DNA of 64,000 bases. Origin: Paenibacillus sp. FSL H3-0469 (GTDB lineage Bacteria > Bacillota > Bacilli > Paenibacillales > Paenibacillaceae). Each line of letters opens with the position of its first letter. The first letter of the stretch is position 1. The notes below the pieces were generated by a model that worked only from the letters and a program-made list of their open reading frames with translations, was not told the DNA's origin and made no database searches. Positions 33,507 to 42,927 of this stretch are shown piece by piece. The position numbers and the translations under genes were made by a program. Location of the stretch: positions 4,650,001 through 4,714,000 of the forward strand of contig NZ_CP150302.1 of assembly GCF_038051945.1 (NCBI RefSeq), read 5' to 3'.

Positions 33507-35348
33507 TTAATTCCTTAGAATATAAGAAGCCGTTTCCTGTGGATGGTTAAGAGGAAAATGATGACCATAGGGAACAACATCAACCTCACCAAGCTGTACT
33601 GGAGCGGAATAGCGCCGATCTTGATCACCCCAAATAATATGAAGATTAGACCTTGGTGCTTTGGTGAAATCACCCTGATAGTTTTTCGACAGCAAACGGT
33701 TGAGCTGAAGAGTGGTATTCACAATTCTAGGCGAAGTAAAGCTGTTGCGTACTTTGGCAATATAATGTTTTGGAATACTATCGGTATTTTCAAATAAACC
33801 GTTACCTATTAAATAACGTTCTAATGAACTAGCCGTTGCTAACTTCAATGCCCATTTATTCAACAATTGAGGAGCATGAAACGATTTGGAATTTTTTTTG
33901 GCAACAGGTGGTTGAAGTAAAGTGATCGTATTCTTCGTATCTAGGTACTCGTGCGCTAACGCTTCCAGCAGAATAACCGCTCCAAAGGAGTGGCCAATCC
34001 AATGTGCGCCATGAGTAGCTTTTCCTGATAACTCCTTCATTAGATTCAAGTTGAGATCCATAAGATTTGTCTCCCGCTTAAAAGGGGAACGTCCTAAACC
34101 CGGGAGATCCGGAATCCATACCGGTTGACCCGTTTGTTCATGAAGCTCTAACCCTAAAGGAAATAAATCCTCTCCATCACTGAGCAAACCGTGGAATAAA
34201 ATAAATGGCTTGCCCTCACCTGGTATTTGATAAATCACAGTGTTTCCGATTAAGATTCGTTCAAATGCATGATTATGCTGGTCATTTGGGTACATCAGGC
34301 GGTAATCCAAATCTGCGACTACGGCCGGGAAAAAATTCATCACACTCGTCTTAGTAAACCAATCTTCCCCCATGATTTTTTTCGGTAAATCATTTGAAAA
34401 GGTTCTATTTGTAATAAAATTCAGTCCATCCGATGGAATTCGTGTGATTTTACTGATCCCGCTGTTCATAAGAGCCTTCATGAAGCGAAGGGGTACAGAG
34501 ATTGTAGGTGCTGCCATGTTCATACTTTCTGACATCACGCCTAATAATTCAGATATATCCGGATCATGCTGGTTGTCTGGAACGAGTGTATAGGTTTGAA
34601 TAGACGATGTCTCCAGCTTAACAACCTGAACAATAAATTTCGCCAGCGCATCGTTTGAAATAAGCGGTAATTTATACCCCTTGCCTCCAGGAATAACCGG
34701 CATCAGCCCTCTGCGCATACTCTCCACAAGCAAGCCTAAGCCGGCTACTTGCTCCGTACTTCCTGTTGTACTGCTGCCGACTACAGTGGGCGGATTAATC
34801 ACAGACAGCGGATAGCCTACTGCGGATGCCTGCTGGCGAATATACAGATCTGCTAGAAATTTTGTTCGTTCATAAGGATTTTTTATTTTCAAATAGTCGT
34901 GCCCTTCTTGGAACACATCAATTGCAACCTTGCTGTTAGTATTATCAAAGGGGCTCATATATCCAACGACATGAATAAATTGCTGCAAACCCTTCAATAG
35001 ATGGATACGTTTAGCGAATTCACCGATATGCTTGGCACCATTTAAAAATACAGAGGTTGCCTCTTGCATTGTCACTTGAATATCCATTTGTCCGCCGGCG
35101 TGAATGATAACATCCGTGCTCAGTACCCTCTCCTTATCTTCATCACTTAGATCTAAATCTGGTTTCGTCAAATCACCTTCAATAAAGTGCATCGCTGCCT
35201 CGTTGAGAATACCTTTTTCCTGAAAAATACGTTTTGCTTTACCTTTCGACCTCACTAAAAGAAAAATTATAACCTCCTCTTTAAGCAGCTCCTCCACGAG
35301 TTGCCTCCCGATAAAGCCTGTTCCACCTGTTAAAAATATTTTTGTCAT
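33507..35348 (-). CDS. SDR-type NAD(P)-binding / alpha-beta hydrolase fusion
   Basis: A 613-aa two-domain protein. Residues about 1-330 form an extended-SDR/thioester-reductase-like Rossmann domain with GGTGFIG at the N terminus and YERTK as the catalytic Tyr-Lys pair. Residues about 365-610 form an alpha/beta hydrolase with the nucleophile elbow GHSFGA and a late His in YGHHFPL. Such fusions suggest reduction and ester/thioester chemistry on a lipid or acyl substrate, but no substrate is known. ATG 35348 has AAAGGAG ten bases upstream. The operator at 35366-35385 ties it to the TetR gene behind it. Confidence 0.85.
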   Translation of the reverse strand: MTKIFLTGGTGFIGRQLVEELLKEEVIIFLLVRSKGKAKRIFQEKGILNEAAMHFIEGDLTKPDLDLSDEDKERVLSTDVIIHAGGQMDIQVTMQEATSVFLNGAKHIGEFAKRIHLLKGLQQFIHVVGYMSPFDNTNSKVAIDVFQEGHDYLKIKNPYERTKFLADLYIRQQASAVGYPLSVINPPTVVGSSTTGSTEQVAGLGLLVESMRRGLMPVIPGGKGYKLPLISNDALAKFIVQVVKLETSSIQTYTLVPDNQHDPDISELLGVMSESMNMAAPTISVPLRFMKALMNSGISKITRIPSDGLNFITNRTFSNDLPKKIMGEDWFTKTSVMNFFPAVVADLDYRLMYPNDQHNHAFERILIGNTVIYQIPGEGKPFILFHGLLSDGEDLFPLGLELHEQTGQPVWIPDLPGLGRSPFKRETNLMDLNLNLMKELSGKATHGAHWIGHSFGAVILLEALAHEYLDTKNTITLLQPPVAKKNSKSFHAPQLLNKWALKLATASSLERYLIGNGLFENTDSIPKHYIAKVRNSFTSPRIVNTTLQLNRLLSKNYQGDFTKAPRSNLHIIWGDQDRRYSAPVQLGEVDVVPYGHHFPLNHPQETASYILRN

Positions 35349-35365
35349 ATCATTCATGCTCCTTT

Positions 35366-35385
35366 TTAGTACTGAATGGTACTAA
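35366..35385. promoter_or_regulatory. TetR-type operator before the SDR-hydrolase gene
   Basis: TTAGTAC-TGAATG-GTACTAA is a perfect 7-6-7 palindrome right upstream of the ribosome binding site. The same architecture occurs before the tetR gene (35997-36016). Confidence 0.75.
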
Positions 35386-35408
35386 TTTTCACGTAAAAAA
35401 AATGCTTC

Positions 35409-35975
35409 TTATCGAAGCAAGTTGAAAAAGTGGCTGGCTGTTTGCGTGATCACCGTTGCATCCTTCAATGTCTCAGCAAGAAACAGCGCTCCTTCCAGAT
35501 TCGTGATAAAAAGTGCCGCTACCTCGTCAATATGAATCGTATCTCTAAACTCGCCTTTTTCTGCTCCTTGCTTAAGTAATAGAGAGATTTTCATCTGTAA
35601 TCCTGTAAAAAAGAGCCCTATTTTTTCTTTGATATGCGTAGCTTGTGCCGGAGTTTGAATATAAAGCGTAATAAACGGACAGCTCCCCTTATACTCTCTG
35701 GATTGAACGCCCTGTGATAAATGCTGTAAAAACATCTGGACACGCTCTTCCACGGATAATTGGTTCTGGGAAAGGATATCATCCATTGCACGCTCATACG
35801 TTTCAATCCAATAATCCACGACGCCTGCTAACAATTCCTCCTTATCCGCGAAGTGATAATACACATTCGATTTGGACACTTTGCTCACACGAACTAATTC
35901 ATCCATGCTGGTATAAGCAAATCCCTTTTCTAAAAATAAGGCTGCCGCGACTTCAAGCACACGTTTTTGATTCAT
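35409..35975 (-). CDS. TetR-family transcriptional regulator
   Basis: A 188-aa repressor with an N-terminal HTH (about residues 1-48: ALFLEKGFAYTSMDELVRVS, SKSNVYYHFADKEEL) and a ligand-binding helical C-terminal domain of the TetR_C_YfiR-like kind. ATG 35975 is preferred because AAAGGTGA is five bases upstream; an ATG at 35993 is possible. The matching palindromes before this gene and the downstream SDR-hydrolase predict autoregulation plus control of that enzyme. Confidence 0.92.
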   Translation of the reverse strand: MNQKRVLEVAAALFLEKGFAYTSMDELVRVSKVSKSNVYYHFADKEELLAGVVDYWIETYERAMDDILSQNQLSVEERVQMFLQHLSQGVQSREYKGSCPFITLYIQTPAQATHIKEKIGLFFTGLQMKISLLLKQGAEKGEFRDTIHIDEVAALFITNLEGALFLAETLKDATVITQTASHFFNLLR

Positions 35976-35996
35976 TATTTTCACCTTTGTCATGAC

Positions 35997-36016
35997 TAGA
36001 ACTATATAGTACTAAT
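35997..36016. promoter_or_regulatory. TetR-type operator before tetR
   Basis: CTAGAAC-TATATA-GTACTAA has the same 7-6-7 layout and one identical half-site as 35366-35385, with two mismatches in the other half. Confidence 0.65.
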
Positions 36017-36103
36017 TTGAACATTGCAAGTATTTTAATTTTTGCATAACCCCTATTTATCCTCTATAATTGTAGGCTACTATGCACCTGTCAGGAGGAA
36101 ATG

Positions 36104-37360
36104 ATGAATTTTATTAAAGAACACCTTGCAGGATATGGCGTGAGCGAGCAAATGAGTGTGTATCTCTCGAACATCATCATGGTTTTATTTATTGCTATGC
36201 TCTCTGTAGTGGCCAATCTTGTCGCCAAAAAAATCGTACTGAAGATCATCATCCATATCATTAATAACAACCGGTATACGTGGGATAATTTCTTTTTGGA
36301 GAAAAAAGTATTCCACAAGCTGTCGCATCTCGCTCCGGCCTTTATCATCTATTACGCTGCACCTATTTTTCCGCTGTATCAGTCTTTCATTGTAAAAATC
36401 GCCTTAACGTATATGATTATCGTAACGATCACGGTGTTTAATGCCCTGCTTGACGCCATCGATGCTATTTACCGTACGTATGAAGTGTCCAAGATTAGGC
36501 CGATCAGGGGTTACATTCAGGTTGCGAAGATTATTCTGTATATTATTGCTGCGATTGTAGTGATTTCTAACCTCATGGGACAGAATCCGCTGATTCTTCT
36601 TAGTGGGCTGGGCGCTTTATCGGCTGTTCTTATGCTGGTCTTCAAAGATTCGATATTGGGCCTCGTGGCAGGGGTGCAATTATCCTCTAACGATATGGTC
36701 CGAGTCGGCGACTGGATTGAAATGCCTAAATATAATGCTGACGGCAATGTAATTGACATTACGCTGAATACGGTAAAGGTGATGAATTTCGATAAAACCA
36801 TTACCATGATTCCAAGCTATGCTTTGATCTCAGATTCTTTTAAAAATTGGCGGGGCATGGAGGCTTCCGGCGGCAGAAGGATGAAACGAAGTGTCTGTAT
36901 TGATACGAGCAGTATATGTTTCTGTACCAAAGAAATGATTGAGGAGTTCCGAAAGGTCCATTACCTTAGCGATTATATTATGACAAGATTAGATGAAATT
37001 AACTCCTATAATATCGAACATCATATCAATATGGAGAGCAAAGTGAATGGTCGACAGCTAACGAATATCGGAGTATTCAGAGAATATGTCCAAGAATATC
37101 TGCGCAATCATCCAAAAATTCATAAGGATATGACGCTCATTGTCAGACAGTTGGAAGCAGGAGACAGCGGACTGCCCTTAGAAATTTATGCGTTCAGCAA
37201 TGAGACGACCTGGGGCGTGTATGAGTCGGTGCAGTCGGATATTTTTGATCATATTTTTGCGGTTATCCCTCTGTTTGGGCTTCGTGTATTTCAGAATCCA
37301 ACGGGACAGGATATTGTTAATTTAAAAGAAAGAAGGGAGTATTCGGCTTGGTTAAGCTGA
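36104..37360 (+). CDS. MscS-family mechanosensitive channel
   Basis: A 418-aa membrane protein with about five hydrophobic helices in residues 15-190, then the MscS pore/beta domain (GLGALSAVLMLVFKDSILGL, VRVGDWIEMP) and a cytosolic alpha/beta region. It resembles the longer YbdG/YnaI-like branch rather than the 286-aa MscS. It should open under membrane tension during osmotic downshock. ATG 36104 is five bases after AGGAGG; ATG 36101 is only two bases after it. Confidence 0.9.
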   Translation: MNFIKEHLAGYGVSEQMSVYLSNIIMVLFIAMLSVVANLVAKKIVLKIIIHIINNNRYTWDNFFLEKKVFHKLSHLAPAFIIYYAAPIFPLYQSFIVKIALTYMIIVTITVFNALLDAIDAIYRTYEVSKIRPIRGYIQVAKIILYIIAAIVVISNLMGQNPLILLSGLGALSAVLMLVFKDSILGLVAGVQLSSNDMVRVGDWIEMPKYNADGNVIDITLNTVKVMNFDKTITMIPSYALISDSFKNWRGMEASGGRRMKRSVCIDTSSICFCTKEMIEEFRKVHYLSDYIMTRLDEINSYNIEHHINMESKVNGRQLTNIGVFREYVQEYLRNHPKIHKDMTLIVRQLEAGDSGLPLEIYAFSNETTWGVYESVQSDIFDHIFAVIPLFGLRVFQNPTGQDIVNLKERREYSAWLS

Positions 37361-37455
37361 TTATAAGAAGCCTCCCTTTAGTGTATAATAAAGCAAATTG
37401 AAGCCCTATCCCTGTCCCTGGATCCGAACGGACAGGAAGCTGAGGAGGAATCGTT

Positions 37456-38373
37456 GTGGCCAGCATCAGACAGAGAATTGTTCCGCATCTTTGGTATGAC
37501 AAGGAGGCGGCAGAAGCCGCCCGCTTTTACGCTACTGTGTTTCCGGATTCCAAGGTTACGAGTGTGAACACCATTCATGATACGCCGTCCGGCGATGCGG
37601 GTCAGGTCTCTTTTGAGGTCTGGGGGCAGCCGTTCATGGCGATCAGCGGAGGTCCTTATTTCAAGCTGAATCCATCGGTGTCTTTCTTTGTGAATTTTGA
37701 TCCCTCACGGGACAAGGATGCAGCTGAGAGAATGGATGAGGTGTGGGATAAGTTAGCTGAAGGCGGTACCGCCCTGATGCCACTCGGCAAGTATCCATTC
37801 AGTGAGCGGTACGGCTGGATTCAGGATAAGTTCGGAGTGTCCTGGCAGCTGATTCTCACGAACCCGGCAGGGGAAGAGCGGCCTGCGATTATTCCTTCCT
37901 TATTGTTCGTCGGGGATCAGTGCGGGAAGGCGGAGGAGGCGATGTCCTTCTACTTATCCGTATTCAAGGACTCGCGCCAAGGGAATATTGCCCGATACCC
38001 GGCAGGCTCTGCGCCGGATCAGGAAGGAACGATTATGTTCGCGGACTTCATGCTGGAGAATCTGTGGTTCACGGTAATGGACAGTGCGCATAATCATCAG
38101 TTCAGCTTCAATGAAGCTGTCTCCTTCATGGTATCCTGCGATTCTCAGGAAGAGATTGACTACTACTGGGACAAGCTGTCCGCAGTTCCTGAAGCCGAGC
38201 AATGCGGCTGGCTGAAGGATGCCTTCGGTATCTCCTGGCAGATTATTCCGGCGGAGATGAATGAGATGATGAAGAAGGGCACGCCGGAGCAGCTGGCGCG
38301 TGTGACGAAGGCTTTTCTGCAGATGAAGAAGTTCGAGCTTGCGGAGCTGCGTAAGGCCTATAAGGGAGAATAA
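37456..38373 (+). CDS. Tandem VOC/PhnB-like protein
   Basis: A 305-aa protein built of two copies of the PhnB-like VOC fold (about residues 5-135 and 145-275), each with the pattern WYDKEAAEAARFYATVF or QCGKAEEAMSFYLSVF and a closing GWIQDKFGVSWQL or GWLKDAFGISWQI. The family is often labelled 3-demethylubiquinone methyltransferase-like but is not a methyltransferase. Function unknown; could bind a metal or small ligand. It begins with GTG after GAGGAGGAA. Confidence 0.87.
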   Translation: MASIRQRIVPHLWYDKEAAEAARFYATVFPDSKVTSVNTIHDTPSGDAGQVSFEVWGQPFMAISGGPYFKLNPSVSFFVNFDPSRDKDAAERMDEVWDKLAEGGTALMPLGKYPFSERYGWIQDKFGVSWQLILTNPAGEERPAIIPSLLFVGDQCGKAEEAMSFYLSVFKDSRQGNIARYPAGSAPDQEGTIMFADFMLENLWFTVMDSAHNHQFSFNEAVSFMVSCDSQEEIDYYWDKLSAVPEAEQCGWLKDAFGISWQIIPAEMNEMMKKGTPEQLARVTKAFLQMKKFELAELRKAYKGE

Positions 38374-38400
38374 AGCGGCAACTTCATGGAATACCAACAC

Positions 38401-38429
38401 AAGCGATAAGGAACATATCCTTATCGCTT
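38401..38429. terminator. Bidirectional terminator between the VOC and AraC genes
   Basis: AAGCGATAAGGA-acat-TCCTTATCGCTT separates convergent genes. Confidence 0.75.
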
Positions 38430-38469
38430 CTTTGCGCACAAATATAAGAATGTATAGGTTTCACTTGCC

Positions 38470-40800
38470 CTACACCTTCCCCCCGCCATCCCCCGTACGG
38501 TACTTCTTCCGATACTGGGCGGGAGTCATGCCGTATACCTTTTTGAAGCTGGAATAGAAGGTGTTCAGGGACGAGAAGCCGAAATGCTGCACGATGGGCT
38601 CGATCGGTGAGTCGGAGGCAATGAGCTCCTGGCAGATGAAGGTTAGCCGCTTCTCGGATATTTTATCGGTGATGGACTGGGTGGTCTCTGCTTTATAGAG
38701 ACTGCGGAAATAATTGACGGACAAGCCCAGATGATCGGCCAGCATGGTGGCAGACAGATTCGGGTCGGTAAGATGACTCTCGATGAACTGGTCCACCTGT
38801 CCGATCAGGGCGATATTCTTGGATTGGCTGCGGGCCGCCGCAATGTCTTCGAGCGTCTTGGTAATCAAAGCCTCCATCCAGGGCATGACATTATCCATCG
38901 TTTCCTGCCGGATGATCTGCTTCTCGACGGACGTCAGTCCCCACGAGCTGGGCAACGGCTGGGAGGAATGCTCCTGGATGAGCCGGCGGATGTCCATGAA
39001 CAAGGTGATCAGAGACATTTTACATTCAAAATAAGGCAGTTCCCGCAGCTTCACTACCGCTGAGCGTAAGACCTCCAGAATGACGGCGGCGTCCCCCTTG
39101 AGTATGGCCTGGGCGATCTGCCGCTCCTGGCTCACAGGCAAATGATATAATTCCCCGGGTGCAGCGGGCAGCCATTCCTTCACAATGAGCGACCGGTGTC
39201 CGAACCGGAACCTCTCCTGCGTCAGATCATAGGTCTCCAGATACACCTCATGCATGTCGGTTAAGCCAGGCAATGTCCGGCCCCAGGCCACAGTGGTTCC
39301 CACGGACAAATACTGCTGGATCAGCTGCCCTGCCACTTGCAGCTCCTTCGCGAATTCCTCTGACAACGGAGCCGATAAGACTACAGCCACGTGGTCGTCT
39401 CCCATATCTACCGTCTGCAGCTTGTGCCTGGACGATTGCAGCGACTCCTGAATGATATTGGACATCGCGAACCGGAGCAGCCGCCGGTCCTTCTCCGGGT
39501 ACACTCCCGAGAATTCCGCGAAGTGGTCGATCCGGAAGATGGCTACGGACAGCTGATCGCTTGGCAGATCAATCCCCCATTCCACGAATTGAGCGCGGAT
39601 CTCCGCTGCCGAATGGTACGTCTCCCCCAGAAAATCCCTTAAGAACCGCTCTCTGCCCAGGAATTTATTATGCCGCCATTGCTCGGTCAGCTCGTGAATC
39701 TGATTATGCTGCGAGGTGAAAACGCTGGATAAGTATTCGAGTTCATTGGCGTTCGCGCCAAGGCCCGGCTTCTCCGCCTGATGCTGCCGCATGACCCGGC
39801 TGATCAGCTCCTGAATGGGTGAGTACACCCGTTTGGAGATTAGAATAATCACCGCGAGGGAGGCTGCGAACAAGACGAGGAACAGGATCAGGCTGGTATC
39901 GCGCAGGACCGTGATTTTATTCAGAATGGCGGACTTCGGGATCATCTCAATGAAGGTCCAATCCTGGATGCCCTTAACGGAGGAGTCGGCATAGACCACC
40001 AGCTTCTCCCCCTGATCCTGGGGCTGGAACAGCTTCCAGCCGCTGGCCCCCTTCATCCCGTGGCTTCTAAGCTCGGCAATCTGCTGCGGATTCATTGGTG
40101 TGCTGCTAAAAATCGTCTCATCCCGGTCATTCAGCACGGTGATCGAACGGCTCGCGAAGTTTGAATTATTCTGCAGCAGGGTCATGAGATTATGGGTATC
40201 CACATTCATGACGAACGCGGAGATAGAGCTGCCTTTTTCATAAAATCTGACGATGGTCATCACTTCTTTGGGTGTATTCCCGGTAAGCGGGAGGGACAAG
40301 GTTCTCGGAATAAGCACGCTGTGGTTCGCTGTTTCCGGGTCGCGTAAGCGCTTAATAATATCCTGATCGTAAAAGGCAGCGGTATCATTTAACCCAAGTC
40401 TGGAGTCAATGACCGTATTCGTATAATCGTTAATGAGGTAGACCGAATCAATAGAGGGGTTGGCGTTCTTAATGTCCGTCAGCTGGCTCCATACCTCATA
40501 GGTCTCGAAATCGCTGTAATGATCCGAAAGGGCATACACCTTAAGCGCACTGTCATTGCTGGAGGAGAAGCTGAAATCAAGAGCCCATTCCATCAGCCGC
40601 GACGTATTCCGGGCCCCGTTCACGAGGAGGGATTCCGAATGATCTCCGATTTCCTCCAGCAGCGTCTTGGAAGATTGCCCATAGAGCAGTACGAAGGATA
40701 TTCCTAAGACCAGAACGTTCGCACTGACAAAGTAAAAAATAAGCTTCATGTAGGTAGGGTGCCGCTTCAGCGAGGCGAAGAACGGTTGTCTGAATTTCAT
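38470..40800 (-). CDS. Membrane-bound AraC-family regulator with extracellular sensor
   Basis: A 776-aa protein typical of Paenibacillus sugar loci: a transmembrane helix at about residues 20-40, an extracellular Cache-like sensor (about 45-305), a second helix at about 310-330, a cytosolic linker, and a C-terminal AraC double HTH (about 670-770; LSATMLADHLGLSVNYF, GFSSLNTFYSSFKKVYGMTP). It likely senses a polysaccharide fragment and activates the divergent ABC importer/GH130/PL8 genes. Start 40800 has GGAGG ten bases upstream; an upstream 59-codon extension lacks coding character. Confidence 0.9.
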   Translation of the reverse strand: MKFRQPFFASLKRHPTYMKLIFYFVSANVLVLGISFVLLYGQSSKTLLEEIGDHSESLLVNGARNTSRLMEWALDFSFSSSNDSALKVYALSDHYSDFETYEVWSQLTDIKNANPSIDSVYLINDYTNTVIDSRLGLNDTAAFYDQDIIKRLRDPETANHSVLIPRTLSLPLTGNTPKEVMTIVRFYEKGSSISAFVMNVDTHNLMTLLQNNSNFASRSITVLNDRDETIFSSTPMNPQQIAELRSHGMKGASGWKLFQPQDQGEKLVVYADSSVKGIQDWTFIEMIPKSAILNKITVLRDTSLILFLVLFAASLAVIILISKRVYSPIQELISRVMRQHQAEKPGLGANANELEYLSSVFTSQHNQIHELTEQWRHNKFLGRERFLRDFLGETYHSAAEIRAQFVEWGIDLPSDQLSVAIFRIDHFAEFSGVYPEKDRRLLRFAMSNIIQESLQSSRHKLQTVDMGDDHVAVVLSAPLSEEFAKELQVAGQLIQQYLSVGTTVAWGRTLPGLTDMHEVYLETYDLTQERFRFGHRSLIVKEWLPAAPGELYHLPVSQERQIAQAILKGDAAVILEVLRSAVVKLRELPYFECKMSLITLFMDIRRLIQEHSSQPLPSSWGLTSVEKQIIRQETMDNVMPWMEALITKTLEDIAAARSQSKNIALIGQVDQFIESHLTDPNLSATMLADHLGLSVNYFRSLYKAETTQSITDKISEKRLTFICQELIASDSPIEPIVQHFGFSSLNTFYSSFKKVYGMTPAQYRKKYRTGDGGGKV

Positions 40801-40891
40801 GGCTCTGGAACCTCCGTAATCATAACTGTCCGGCTCATTATAAGTAGATTTATTATAGCACACAGGGTATTTTCGTCTGCCGAATCGTTTG

Positions 40892-40944
40892 TTTTGGGAA
40901 GAGTGTTGTTTTTGGGAAGGCGGTAAATCTGCACTTGCGGGAAG
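40892..40944. repeat. Direct repeats, possible AraC-type binding sites
   Basis: TTTTGGGAAG occurs at 40892-40901 and 40910-40919, 18 bp apart, with a looser copy TTGCGGGAAG at 40935-40944, all in the 255-bp divergent intergenic region. Confidence 0.5.
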
Positions 40945-41055
40945 GATTGGCGTTTCTCGGAATTGCTCAGGGCACAAGGGCTTGATAAGGTGACGGCATA
41001 GATAACGGAACGCTCCTTAAGCGATTACCGGTCTTGAGGAAGGGGGGATGTACAA

Positions 41056-41994
41056 ATGAACTACCCGCTTAACGCAGGTAAACGTTCAAAATGGAGGCAT
41101 ATCACGCAGAATCCTTTTCTGTATGTGATGGCTGTACCGGGGCTGTTGTTTTTCCTCGTGTTCAGTTATTTTCCCATATACGGGATTATGATTGCCTTCA
41201 AAGATTATGATTTTGCCAAGGGGATCACGGGGAGTGACTGGGTAGGATTTAAAAATTTCGATTACTTTTTCACATCAGATGACTTCTGGACGATTCTGCG
41301 GAACACACTGCTGCTAAACGTGCTGTTTATTGTGTTCACGACAGCGGCGGCCGTTCTGATTGCACTCATGTTCAATGAGATCCGCAATAAGTATTTCAAA
41401 CGGATATCGCAGTCGCTTATTTTCCTGCCTTATTTCATGTCCTGGATTGTAATTGGGATGATTGTCCAATCCTTATTCGGCGGGGAAGAGCCCATGATTA
41501 ATGTCTGGCTGCAAAATATCGGCATGGAGCCGGTCAACTGGATGTTTGAGTCGAGTCTGTGGCCTTATATTCTAACGGTGATCCGGGTGTGGCAAGGCGC
41601 TGGTTATCTCTCGATTATTTTCCTGGCCGCCATTACGGGCATATCGGAGGATCTGTATGAGGCGGCCCGCATCGACGGGGCTTCTAAACTGCAGATTGTG
41701 ACACGCATTACGCTGCCGCTGCTGGTGCCGACGATTATGATCATGACGCTGCTGGCCGTGGGTAAAATTTTCAACGGGGACTTTGCGATGATCTATGCGA
41801 TCATTGGCGACAACTCGATGCTGTATCCGACTACCGACGTCATTGATACGTTTGTCTTCCGCTCCATGCGGCAGCTGCACGATTTCGGCATGTCTTCGGC
41901 AGTGGGCCTGTTCCAGTCTATTATGGGTCTGATCTTCGTCATTGCTGCCAACTGGGTAACCCGCAGGGTATCTAAAGAATCTGCTTTATTCTAG
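41056..41994 (+). CDS. ABC transporter permease, LplB-like
   Basis: A 312-aa binding-protein-dependent permease with six predicted membrane helices and the EAA loop EAARIDGASKLQIVTRITLP. It belongs to the LplB/oligosaccharide branch of CUT1 importers. With the next two genes it forms a complete importer apart from the ATPase, as usual in Bacilli where a shared MsmX-like ATPase serves. It is 10 bp from the next gene. Confidence 0.92.
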   Translation: MNYPLNAGKRSKWRHITQNPFLYVMAVPGLLFFLVFSYFPIYGIMIAFKDYDFAKGITGSDWVGFKNFDYFFTSDDFWTILRNTLLLNVLFIVFTTAAAVLIALMFNEIRNKYFKRISQSLIFLPYFMSWIVIGMIVQSLFGGEEPMINVWLQNIGMEPVNWMFESSLWPYILTVIRVWQGAGYLSIIFLAAITGISEDLYEAARIDGASKLQIVTRITLPLLVPTIMIMTLLAVGKIFNGDFAMIYAIIGDNSMLYPTTDVIDTFVFRSMRQLHDFGMSSAVGLFQSIMGLIFVIAANWVTRRVSKESALF

Positions 41995-42004
41995 GAGAGT
42001 AACT

Positions 42005-42889
42005 ATGAGACAGAAACATAGCGCTGCGGATCGCACCTTTACGGCATTCGCCCATACGTTCATTTTGCTGTTTACTTTATTTTGTCTGTTTCCTTTTCTG
42101 CTGATGATTGCCGGTTCCTTTACGGATGAGGAGGAGCTGATCGCGCACGGCTATACCTTATTCCCGCAAAAGTTATCGCTGGCCGCGTATAAGGCGGTTC
42201 TGCAATCAGATGTACTGTTCAATGGCTATGGCGTTACCCTGTTTATCACGGTTGTCGGGGCCTTAAGCGCCCTGTGCATTTCTGCCATGCTCGGCTATTC
42301 ACTGGCGAATAAACGAAATGTTCTGCAAACGCCCTTTCTGTTTTTTTGCTACTTGCCTATGCTCTTCTCGGGAGGTATCATTCCGTTCTATATTGTAGTC
42401 AGCCAGTGGCTGCATTTGCAGAATACAATCTGGGTGCTCATTCTGACGATGTTATGCCAGCCGTTTCTCGTCTTCCTGCTGGTCAGCTTCTTCCGCACTA
42501 TACCTGAGGAGCTAGAGGAAGCTGCCAGAATCGACGGAGCGAATGAGATGAGAGTGTTCTTCCAGATTATGATTCCGATCTCCAAGCCGATACTGGCTTC
42601 TGTCGGCCTCTTCTATGCGCTGAGCTTCTGGAATGACTGGTTCATGGGACTGATGTTCATTGATAACGAGAAGTTATTCCCGCTGCAGTTAATTCTGCGC
42701 CGGATGGTTTCCAATATGGAAGCGGCCAGGAATCTGATTCCTTCCGGTGCAGCGATTGCAGTGACTCCACCGACGTACGGGGTGCGGATGGCGACCACGG
42801 TACTGACCATCGGCCCGATTGTACTGCTGTATCCGATGCTTCAGAAATATTTTGTCAAAGGTCTAACGGTAGGCGCTGTCAAAGGGTAA
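42005..42889 (+). CDS. ABC transporter permease, YtcP-like
   Basis: A 294-aa second permease of the CUT1 importer, with six helices and the EAA loop EAARIDGANEMRVFFQIMIP. It ends with GLTVGAVKG, a typical YtcP-family C terminus. RBS GGAGAG precedes the ATG. Works with the preceding LplB-like permease. Confidence 0.92.
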   Translation: MRQKHSAADRTFTAFAHTFILLFTLFCLFPFLLMIAGSFTDEEELIAHGYTLFPQKLSLAAYKAVLQSDVLFNGYGVTLFITVVGALSALCISAMLGYSLANKRNVLQTPFLFFCYLPMLFSGGIIPFYIVVSQWLHLQNTIWVLILTMLCQPFLVFLLVSFFRTIPEELEEAARIDGANEMRVFFQIMIPISKPILASVGLFYALSFWNDWFMGLMFIDNEKLFPLQLILRRMVSNMEAARNLIPSGAAIAVTPPTYGVRMATTVLTIGPIVLLYPMLQKYFVKGLTVGAVKG

Positions 42890-42927
42890 GTTATTCAGAT
42901 TGTCCATAGATACGGGAGGGTTACGAG

